Positions 5,201 through 12,900 of a stretch of DNA of 13,625 bases are shown in pieces (the stretch's first letter is position 1; each line of letters begins with the position of its first letter). Where the stretch lies: assembly GCA_026770585.1 (NCBI GenBank), contig MU646345.1:1065755-1079379 (forward strand), read 5' to 3'. The translations under genes and the position numbers were made by a program. The notes beneath the pieces were generated by a model. That model saw nothing but the letters and a program-made list of their open reading frames with translations. It ran no database searches and was not told the origin of the DNA. The DNA is from Baffinella frigidus (taxonomy: Eukaryota; Cryptophyceae; Cryptomonadales; Baffinellaceae).

Positions 5201-8200
5201 CTTCCAAACCCATCAAGTCAGCACTCGTGGCATACCGAAGACAGATGATCAGCGCCAAAACATGCAGACTCGACAGAGTCTCATGCCATAAACCTCTCAC
5301 CGTGTCGGGCAGGAGGTGGAGATAGAATCCATCCGGAAAAGCTCGTAAGAGCGGCCGACACGGGGTACGGTATGCAGCACAATGCGGAAGGCATGTGCGG
5401 CGCTGACGCTGGTTGTTTGGCAATGAATTAACATTCTCTCTCACACAGTGTCGTCGAAAGGCGTGATGTGCGCCTATGTTGGGAGAAATCAGAACGTCAA
5501 GGACCTCAAGGACAGCACTCACCGTGTCGTCGATGCTCCCGCTGATGACCTGCGCGCCGTCGTCGCTGAACTCCAGTTTTGTCACCGACCCGGAGTGCCC
5601 CCCCAACAGGCAGCCCTGCCACGAAAAAAACTCCCCTCAGACCACTTCCCACACAAAGCATACAGGAAAGCCCCGCAAAAAAACTCTACCCCCAGTGCGC
5701 GGTGAGCAGCGTGGGGTCAGAAAGTTCCAACAAACCAGCCCACGGTTAGGTCCTTCAGCTTCTTCGAGCTCCCAACATAGGCGGACACCGGAGCTGGTTC
5801 TGTACAAAGGTCATGCCTCCTTTCTGATCACATCAAGACCCCTGTACAGAGAACCTCGGCCCCGGTCGCGGCGTCCCAGAGCATGACGCGCTGGTCTTCC
5901 CCCCCGCTGACGATGCGGCTTCCGTCGGGAGAGAAAGCGACCGAGTATACAGTGTCCACGTGCCCCGTCCACGTGCAGACCTGCCACAAATCTCCCCGCC
6001 TCCTTTAAGTTTTTTTAACACCCACCACAGGCGGAAACTGGAACTGGTTCTGCAGAAAAGCCATGCTTTCTATTGGATCACATCAGCCCCCCCGGTGTAG
6101 AGGACCGCAGCAGACAACGGCTAAAGGGTAGTCCTCAATCGGGGGGGTGAAAGTATACCAGCTGCTGGCCATGCTCATACACACACCAGGACCCAAGTCC
6201 GCTGAAGGCTCATGGTATCCCATCTTTAAGCTCATAGGAGCTCCAACCACGGGTACCTCAGATGTCAAACCAAACAGCTGTAGAGGTTTTCCCCGGGGGA
6301 CGTCAGCAAAAGTAAAGAAAGAAAGAAAGGTGGATGTGTAGAGCCCACCCAGCGTCAGAGCCAACCCACACTTGTCAGATCCAATCCACACTCGTAAGTT
6401 AAGGGAAATCCAAGCGTCAGAAAACAAAACTAATCCCAAAACTAAGCGTACTTGCCCCCCCCGCACAACACCTCCAGCACCCCGCCACTCACAACGCGAT
6501 CCCATAGCGGGGGGCTTGATGTGATCCGAAAGGAAGCGTGGCTTTTCTGCAGAACAAGTTCCAGTGTCCGCCTATGTTGGGAGCTCGAAAACCCTAAAGA
6601 ACCTAAAGCTGCTCACCTCGGCTCCGGTCGCGGCGTCCCAGATCACTACCGTCTCGTCACCCGACCCGCTGACGACACGCATCCCGTCCGGTGAGAAAGC
6701 GACCGAGTGCACCTCCATCGAGTGACCCTTCATGGAGAACAACTGCCGCAAAACCCCCTCCTCAGACCACTTCCAACACAGCGCCTACGCGGGACCCCCA
6801 CAAAACACACCCATCGCCTTACTGAGAGGACAGCAGCTGATTACTGATTACTCAGGGTGAACGCTGACCACCTCGGCTCCGGTCGCGGCGTCCCAGATCT
6901 TCACGAGACCGTTCTGCGCCCCGCTGACGATACGCATCCCGTCGGGAGAGAAAGCGACCGAGGAAACACACCTCGAGTGTCCCGTCAGCGCGCGAACCTG
7001 CAGAATCGCCCCACATTCGACAGCACATCAGCGCTCACTCTTTTGAAAAGCAAGCCGGATCATGGCCTGAAAATGTGTCCTCGATTGCCACACGAGAATG
7101 CTAGAGCCTAGAGGGGCCTATCTAAAACCAAGATACTTTTATATGGGGCGTTTGTGTAGTAACTTTCATTGCCCTTGGAGCCACTGAAGCCATGTGTAGG
7201 CCAGTTACGAGGTTGGAAAACCCAATCCTAGTACAAAGTTTTACAACCCCGCATGTAAAAAGGGCCCTCTAGCATTCTCGAGTGGGGCTGCTCACCACGG
7301 CGCCAGTTCCTGGTTACTAAATTTATTAAAGAGGATGTCGCCGGTATTGCCTAACCCGTGCTTTCTCTGCAGATCCCTTCTACCGAAGGGCGTGTCGTTG
7401 GTGTACAGTTGGCATATGTTGGGAGAAATTAAAACCTAAAGGACCTAAAGGCCGTTACCAGGCTATGATCGGTCGCAGCGTTCCAGATCTTGACGTGGTT
7501 GCCCGACCCGCTCACGATGCGGTTCCCGTCCGGAGAAAAAGCGACACAAGTAACATACTGTGAATTGCACCTCCGGGTGAACACCTGCCACAAACCTCCC
7601 CTCCTCAGACCACCTTGAAAACAAAAGAATACGCGAAAAAAACACCACCCCACCATCTTCATCGCACTCTCACAAAGCTGCTCACCTCGGCTCCGGTCGC
7701 GGCGTCCCAGATGTTGATACGCCCGTCATCAGACCCGCTGACGACGCGCTTCCCGTCCGCAGAGAAAGCGACTGAGGTCACTTCGTTCGAGTTGCTATTC
7801 ATCGAGCATACTTGCCACATCGGCCCCTCCCCTGCTTAGACCACTTCCACTTCCAAGACAAAGCGTACCTTGGTCGGATAGCGAGGAGATCCAAACGGAT
7901 CTTTTTAATTCGTGTACATATTCAAAAATTAATTCGGGTACATATTTAAAAAATGTGGGCTTGGCTGCACAAAACTGCAGTCAAGGCAGAAATTGCCCGA
8001 TCCATTCGCCCCCTCGCTATCCGAACAAGACGATTTCGATTTCGACCCCCCCCAAAACACCCTCACCACCTCACCATCCTCGACACACTCCCACAAAGCT
8101 GCACACCTGGGCTCCGGTCGCGGCGTCCCAGATCTTCACGGGTGCGTCGCCGGGTTTGTAGGACTCGTGCGACCCGCTAACGATGTGCTTCCCGTCCGGA

Positions 8201-9443
8201 GAGAAAGAAATCGAAATCGCATAGGCCGTACTCAGACGACCTTTCAACGTGCACACCTGTCACACACCTTCATCTCAGACCACTTCCAACAAAACCGTGC
8301 GCGGACCGCCCCCAAAATAACTGCACCCCTTCAACCCCCGCATCGCACACTCACAAACCTGCTACTGGAAAGTCCCACTCCGCCCTATCCTGTAACCGAT
8401 CTTGGATTCCGTGACCGATGGCTCCAATTCCCAAAACTTTAGGGGGATATGGTCACGGATTAAAATCATTTTTAGACCCAAAGTTGACATGCTTTGAGCA
8501 AACGCTGACTATTGAACCCAAATTCGTTTTAAAACGATTAGATGGACAGAGCGGGCTAGAGTTTTTCAGTAGTGCTCACCTCGGCTCCGGTCGCGGCGTC
8601 CCAGATCTTCACGATGACACTTATTTCATTAGACGAACCGCTGACGACGCGCTTCCCGTCTGGCGAGAAAGCGACCGAGAGAACATTATCCTCATGCCCG
8701 AGAAGCCTGCACACACCTGGATACCTCCCCTCAGGTTTGCCAACCCACTGAACCAGCTGCAACCCGAGGGCCTCTGCCGTCGAAACTGCCCCCCGCGACA
8801 AGAAGCTCGCGGTAGGCTCCTGCGACACTGCCTGTAACCATTCGTGCGGACCCCCTCTGCCCTCCCACCAACGCTGCAGGAATGCGTTTGTGTCCAACCA
8901 CGTCTCTCGCCCAGCCTCTCCGTTTCGCTCTTCCAGTCGCTGCCAGAGGCGCTCGAACAAGTTGCGCACTTCCGCTTTGTCGCTCTTGGCGTCTTCGCTG
9001 TAGTCGACAGCTTGCGCAGGTTTGGCTGCCACCAGGGTTGAACACAGCGCCAAGGTCTTGCGGCAGACGCCCCGCGCCTCAAGCTCTTGCCTCCACGATT
9101 TGCACGCGTGGAAGCACCGAAAAAACGACAAACCTTCGAGATACCCCAAAACAATGGGGAGCACCCGCTGCAGCGTGTCGTCGCTTGGCCCCACACGCAT
9201 CCGCACCAGCCTGAACTCCCGTCCTTCCAGCTCCGTCACCAACCGTCTCAGTGCAGCCTCCACTGCTTCCTGGCCCCAAGAGAGCGCCGTGGTGTCCAAG
9301 CGCACCGAGAAAATTATCGTCACGGGTGCCAAGACCGACAGCGACTCCTCAGCCTCAGGCGCACTCGCCCGCGCCTGCCGCTTGGCTGACGGCTGCGTGC
9401 TTTGCGCGTCCCCCGAGGGTTCTTTTCCGCGCTTGCCGCCCAT
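4883..9443 (-). CDS. F-box-like/WD40 repeat protein, nine-exon gene (join of exons below)
   Basis: Inferred join: 9443-8580, 8256-8107, 7811-7686, 7584-7459, 6997-6872, 6742-6617, 5980-5855, 5615-5523, 5200-4883, about 684 residues. All introns are phase 0, and the joined frame has no stop. The N-terminus is basic and Ser/Ala-rich with KRQAR. Residues ~90-125 resemble an F-box (VLPIVLGYL, then CFHACKSW). About eight clear WD40 blades follow ([23 protein letters not shown]), then diverged C-terminal blade sequence. The likely role is a scaffold or substrate adaptor, possibly for an SCF-type ubiquitin ligase, but the F-box call is by eye and no specific orthologue is recognised. The ATG at 9443 was chosen for its GCCATGG context; an in-frame ATG at 9527 would add 28 residues. 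Exon 3 has lost its AG acceptor, so the gene may be decaying or use a nearby AG. Confidence 0.8.
5458..5523 (-). mobile_element. Introner-like element at the exon 8 donor, 10-bp flanking repeat
   Basis: A 66-bp element with the family core CCCAACATAGGCG and the end TCCTTGAGGTCCTTGA. GTGTCGTCGA flanks it at 5448-5457 and 5524-5533. The inner copy preserves an older-looking exon end and donor (GACACT then GTGTGAGAG), so the insertion appears to have duplicated the 5' splice site of an existing intron. Confidence 0.75.
5523..5615 (-). CDS. WD40 gene exon 8: first part of blade 8
   Basis: Acceptor TCGTGGCAG, 31 codons ([20 protein letters not shown] to GSIDDT). Unlike exons 3-7 it stops inside the blade, before the VRVWD strand. 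The introner copy at 5458-5523 begins at this break, and the 10-bp exon end is repeated on its far side. Confidence 0.82.
5744..5845 (-). mobile_element. Introner-like element in WD40 intron 7 (opposite orientation)
   Basis: On the plus strand it runs TAGGTCCTTCAG, GAGCTCCCAACATAGGCGGA, CACCGGAGCTGG, then TTTCTGATCACATCAAG. Its non-TTTAGG end lies against the exon 7 donor. Confidence 0.72.
5855..5980 (-). CDS. WD40 gene exon 7: blade 7
   Basis: Acceptor TTTGTGGCAG, 42 codons ([13 protein letters not shown] to [11 protein letters not shown]). The donor GTTCTC lies in sequence contributed by an introner in the opposite orientation (GGGGTCTTGATGTGATC follows). Confidence 0.85.
6002..6608. mobile_element. 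~600-bp element in WD40 intron 6 with introner-type ~95 bp inverted ends
   Basis: 6002-6094 and 6508-6608 are inverted copies of the introner family, including CTGCAGAAAAGCCA and the inner GGATCACATCA...CCCCCC. Between them are ~410 unique bases with a 140-codon minus frame (6505-6083) of no recognised family. It is either a longer parental element whose ends are the introner, or two introners in opposite orientation. The homologous body of the ancestral WD40 intron is missing here. Confidence 0.65.
6617..6742 (-). CDS. WD40 gene exon 6: blade 6
   Basis: Acceptor TTGCGGCAG, 42 codons ([13 protein letters not shown] to [11 protein letters not shown]), donor GTGAGCAGC directly joined to the introner end TTTAGG. 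Confidence 0.85.
6872..6997 (-). CDS. WD40 gene exon 5: blade 5
   Basis: Acceptor TTCTGCAG, 42 codons. The best-formed blade: [21 protein letters not shown], read in two strands, then [12 protein letters not shown]. The donor is GTGGTC, an apparent alteration of GTGAGC. Confidence 0.85.
7092..7281. mobile_element. MITE-like element in WD40 intron 4
   Basis: CGAGAATGCTAGAG at 7093-7106 is inverted at 7267-7280; the GGCC beyond it and the outer CCAC also match. The interior is AT-richer than the exons. Confidence 0.72.
7284..7310 (-). pseudogene. Relic of a WD40 exon end with donor
   Basis: Minus strand reads ACTGGCGCCGTG then GTGAGCAGC, matching the ACCGGAGCCGAG/GTGAGCAGC boundary of intact blade exons, but the rest of the blade is absent. 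Probably the end of a lost blade cassette inside intron 4. Confidence 0.5.
7371..7453 (-). mobile_element. Introner-like element at the exon 4 donor
   Basis: Reads CTTTAGGTCCTTTAGG and then TTTTAATTTCTCCCAACAT on the minus strand, starting five bases into intron 4. The same subfamily as 4483-4563. Confidence 0.75.
7459..7584 (-). CDS. WD40 gene exon 4: blade 4
   Basis: Acceptor TGTGGCAG, 42 codons (VFTRRC to ATDHSL). The usual GACCGGAGCCGAG ending is replaced by a sequence ending CTG, and the donor is GTAACGGCC, followed at once by the introner terminus CTTTAGG. This suggests the element's arrival rewrote the exon end. Confidence 0.82.
7686..7811 (-). CDS. WD40 gene exon 3: blade 3, acceptor mutated
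   Basis: By homology the exon should start at 7811 ([10 protein letters not shown]), 42 codons, ending ATGAE with donor GTGAGC. The bases before it read TGGCAA where sister exons have TGGCAG, so the AG is lost. An AG at 7828-7827 is in frame and would add five residues (GPMWQ) from 7826. Splicing at the adjacent AAG would shift into an early stop. Confidence 0.75.
7869..8029. mobile_element. MITE-like element in WD40 intron 2
   Basis: CTTGGTCGGATAGCGAGG at the left and its near inverse at the right (CCTCGCTATCCGAACAAG). AT-rich interior with a doubled TTAATTCG.GTACATATT motif. It splits the otherwise conserved intron text between GCGTAC and the CCCCCCAAAACAC block. Confidence 0.75.
8107..8256 (-). 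CDS. WD40 gene exon 2: blade 2 (50 codons)
   Basis: The acceptor GTGACAG precedes VCTLKGRLS. The blade is 8 residues longer than the others because of a HESYKPGDA insertion between the SGS and VKIWD strands. The donor reads GTGTGC where its siblings have GTGAGC. The GH dipeptide is missing. Confidence 0.82.
8362..8572. mobile_element. MITE-like element in WD40 intron 1
   Basis: Imperfect arms of ~30 bp: CTACTGGAAAGTCCCACTCC at the left against the inverse of a right arm ending GGGCTAGAG...CAGTAG. It sits between CTCACAAACCTG and TGCTCACC, the intron text being continuous in sister introns. Confidence 0.6.
8580..9443 (-). CDS. WD40 gene exon 1: N-terminal region, F-box-like segment, blade 1
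   Basis: 288 codons ending exactly at a codon boundary (ATGAE), followed by the donor GTGAGC. Residues 1-30 are charged and NLS-like. Residues 50-88 look like a helical region ([16 protein letters not shown]). Residues ~90-125 are F-box-like. 150-200 is acidic/amphipathic with a Trp-rich end (QRWWEGRGG). 246-288 is the first WD40 blade with the classic GH and WD pairs. The long unique N-terminal exon contrasts with the single-blade exons after it and probably marks the ancestral part of the gene. Confidence 0.85.
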
Positions 9444-9892
9444 GGCCCCGAAAGCGATTCGCACAATGACGGTGAAAAGGCCGGACCTGCAACACGGCAA
9501 AGACGCGTGAGCATCAGCGACGCGCACAAGAAGCTATTCCAACCGCGTGCTCACTGCGGCAGGATCAATCAGGGATGGATGCACTCGTACTCTCTCTCTC
9601 TCTCTCGCTGCACCTTGCCCAAAAACTCGGGGCAATCGTTCTGTTCCAAGAGTGAGGGTTGCTGCTGTTTTGCTCCAGCATGCCGACCTTCGCTCCGACG
9701 CAGACGGTTGGCGAGAAGTACGGAGCGTCCGTCGCTCACAGCCTCTCGGGCAGGAGGGGAAGAGGCGCAGGTGGGAAGAGGAGCCGGCCGGTCCACCTCG
9801 GGTCAAAACAGAGATTTTCCCGATTTTTTCGGTGTATTTTTTCGGTGTCAAAAGTAGACCCGTCAACTTTTCAAGACACGGCCTCTGATCCG
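9444..9892. promoter_or_regulatory. Divergent intergenic region between the WD40 and kinase genes
   Basis: About 450 bases separate the two start codons, so both promoters should lie here. Visible: an uninterrupted CT tract (~9588-9606; GA-rich for the WD40 direction), a repeated TTTTTTCGGTGT pair at ~9823-9847 near the kinase start, and no TATA box I would defend. Short open frames in this stretch have no coding character. Confidence 0.45.
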
Positions 9893-9940
9893 ATGGCGAT
9901 GTCGCGTTCGATCCCCTCCCTCCTCGTGGCCATGACCCTG
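9893..9940 (+). CDS. NDK: NDK exon 1: signal peptide
   Basis: Sixteen codons, [16 protein letters not shown]: a short polar start and a hydrophobic stretch. A GTGCGC donor follows at a codon boundary. A second ATG at 9899 is equally possible. The link to exon 2 rests on frame, phase and the signal-peptide logic only. Confidence 0.6.
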
Positions 9941-12900
9941 GTGCGCTCCCCACCCGTGCTCCCGGGCCCGTTGACCACCCTTCAACCTCCTTCTGGCGCT
10001 CACACGCCGCGGCGCGCCCCGCATGGCGGTGGGTGAGGCGAGAGGGGGCCGATCCTCACATCTAAGACTTGCTCGAACGCCGGCGCCGCTGCGAGGGCAT
10101 GCGGCTCGGCCAAACCAGATCGGTTGAGGCGTATCTATCGAGAAGTTCAGGCTCAACATGCCCCGCACTTGATTCTGGGGGTCCGAGCTCCGGGCCCTGC
10201 TCGATCGCCTCGGGACGGCGCTACACCGCCTCCCGCACGCGCTGACCCCAGGGCTCGAGTACCCCCGAACGAGGCTCCCCACCGGCCGGATGCACTGCGC
10301 ACCTGTCTCTAAACCCTATGTACCGCACCCCCAGGCGCGCTCGACCGTGGCGTTCTCCCCGGCGGCCATGCTGGCGACCCGTCGCGGCCCGGCGGCGGCC
10401 ATCTCGGCACCCCGCAACGTCGCCTTCGGCGGAGCCGCCTTCCCGGCGTCCACCCTCCGCACGTGAGGCCCTCGCACGCCCCCGCTGCCATGGGTGACGT
10501 TTGCGCCGCGTGCCGAAATGCTTGCCCCGTTGGTCGCGAACCAGACGCTCTAGTCAGCAAGCAAGTCCTGGAGGTCGACTGAGCTGTCAAAATCCTAGCT
10601 CTGTCTCAGTCTATCTGGGCCCACCAGTTTGTTGATCCCGGGCTGTCTTCCGCCCGGATGTGTACCGGGCACCCAGCCTGTCAACTGGAGAAAAGCCGGT
10701 CAACCAGATTGAGGCAGAGCTGGGCAGTGGTTAGGCACCTGGTTCGAAACCGCTCCGAGAGGGTTTGGGTGTAGGGTGTAGGGTGTGGGGAGTGGGGAGT
10801 GGGGAGTAGGGTGTAGGATTTCCAACCTGATTCCGCCGCTCGGGGGATCGCACGCGCCGGCTAAACCCTAACCTCAAACCCCTAAACCCAAACCCTAAAC
10901 CCTAAACCCTAAACCCCAAACCCTAACCCTAAACCCTAAACCCCAAACCCCAAACCCAAAATCCTAAACCCCACACCCTAAACCCCAAACTCCAAACCCC
11001 TCACCCAGCGCGGCGGTGCGCGGGCTGTCGAGCCTGAACATGAAGGAGCGCGAGCGCACCTTCATCATGGTGACACACCACACCCTACACCCTACACCCT
11101 ACCCTACACTCTACACCCTACACCCTACACCCTACCCTACACTCTACACCCTACACCCTACACCCTACCCTACACTCTTCACCCTACACCCTACACCCTA
11201 CCCTACACCCTACCCTACACCCTACACTCTACACCCTAGCTGGCGAGCCTCAACATGAAGGAGCGCGAGCGCACCTTCATCATGGTGAGCGACCCACGCC
11301 CTACACCCTACACCCTAAATTCCACACTCTTCACCCTACACCCTACACTCTACACCCTAAACCCTACACCCTACACCCGAAACCCGAAACCCGAAACCCA
11401 AAGCCTCAACCTACACCCAACACCCTACACCCTACACCTGACGCCCCAAAACCAAAAACCAAACCGCAAACCCTTAATCCAGGTGAAGCCGGACGCGGTA
11501 GAGCGTGGTATAGTCTAGCTCTGTTTCACTCGGGTTGACTAAATCGATTGTGTCCTTTTATTCGACCCAAATCGTCAAAAGTCTACCTTTTCAAGGGAAT
11601 TTATCAACTTTTGGCGAACCGTTGCGATTTGGGCTCGCCATTTTGGCGAGCCCGATTCAAGTGGAGCAGAGCTAGATAGTGGGCAGCATAATCCCCGAAA
11701 CCCCCCACACGACCTGATATACTTCCTCGATAAAGTCACTCACTCTCCCTCCCTAACCCCTAAAGTCACACGCTCTCTCTCCAACCCCTAAAGTCACTCT
11801 CTCTCTCACCACCTCCTCAGCAAAGTCTCTCTCTCTCTAACCCCAACGGTTTATCAGGTGAAGCCGGACGCGGTGCAGCGTGGGGTGGTGGGCGACATCA
11901 TCCCCTTGGGGTGAGGGGGCGGGTGGGCAACATCATCCCCCCAGGGATCATCCCTGTGCATACATCGCGACCGCGTTGGTACCAAGCAAGCACTGCTCTC
12001 CCAAACATCGGTACTAAGCAAGCGCTCCACTCCCGAACATCAGGTGAAGCCGGACGCGGTGCAGCGTGGGCTGGTGGGCAACATCATCTCGCGCTTCGAG
12101 CAGAAGGGCTTCAAGCTCGTCGCCCTCAAGATGGTCAAGGTTGCGAGCCCCAAACCCCCAAACCCCAACCACGTCGCAACACCCTGGTCCATGTGAGAGA
12201 GGTTACGAGACACACGACTGTTCACCTGGACAGGACTGAGAGTTTCGTGGTGTTGTGTTTCCACTCGGCGTGCCACAGGCCCAGAGAGACCTTTATTGAT
12301 GCCAACAGAGCCGCCATGCCTGCACCCCCTCCGAAGGCTATGGTTGAGCTAGGAGGGGGGGGCGAGCTAGAAGCCATTCTGGTTTGAACCCTTCTGTTTT
12401 ACCCCCCTCCTAGCTCAACCATAGCCTTCGGAGGGTGTGCATGCATCCACGCAAGAGTGTAAGGCAGAGTGGCCTGCAGGAGAAATAGTCAGATCTGACT
12501 ATTTTTTAAGTTCATAAGTGGACATTCTCCCCAGAGAAAAATCGAAATTTCGGAAAGTTGGTACAAATTCCGTGTGAACTGACTTGTTTTCCTAGGTCAG
12601 CCCTACACTCTTGCGTGGATGGCGGCTCTGTTTTACGGGCGTAAAACAGAAGGGTTTCAACCAGAATGGCTTCTAGCTCGTCGCCCTCAAGATGCTCCAG
12701 ACGAGAAACCCGAACGTGAAATCCTCCAGTACTTTGCGCAACCCTAACACAGATTACGGTTTCGCACCTACCCTACGTCCTGCACCCTACAACCTACACC
12801 CTACACCCTACACCCTACACCCTACACCCTACACCCTACACCCTACACCCTACACCCTACACCCTACACCCTACACCCTACATACACCCTACACCCTACA

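Noticed and set aside
6083-6505. 140-codon minus-strand frame as a separate gene or transposase
   Set aside because: It lies inside WD40 intron 6 and the introner-bounded element; I see no transposase motif or known domain. Kept only as a point to test.
8844-9857. Several plus-strand frames of 65-162 codons opposite WD40 exon 1 and its upstream region
   Set aside because: Shadow frames in GC-rich sequence. Over exon 1, the minus frame carries the F-box-like and WD40 motifs and correct splice junctions; upstream of it the plus frames show no coding character.
9863-10590. Minus-strand frames of 93-139 codons over NDK exons 1 and 2
   Set aside because: Arg/Pro/Gly-rich, no motif, typical of antisense GC-rich sequence; the plus strand gives a coherent presequence.
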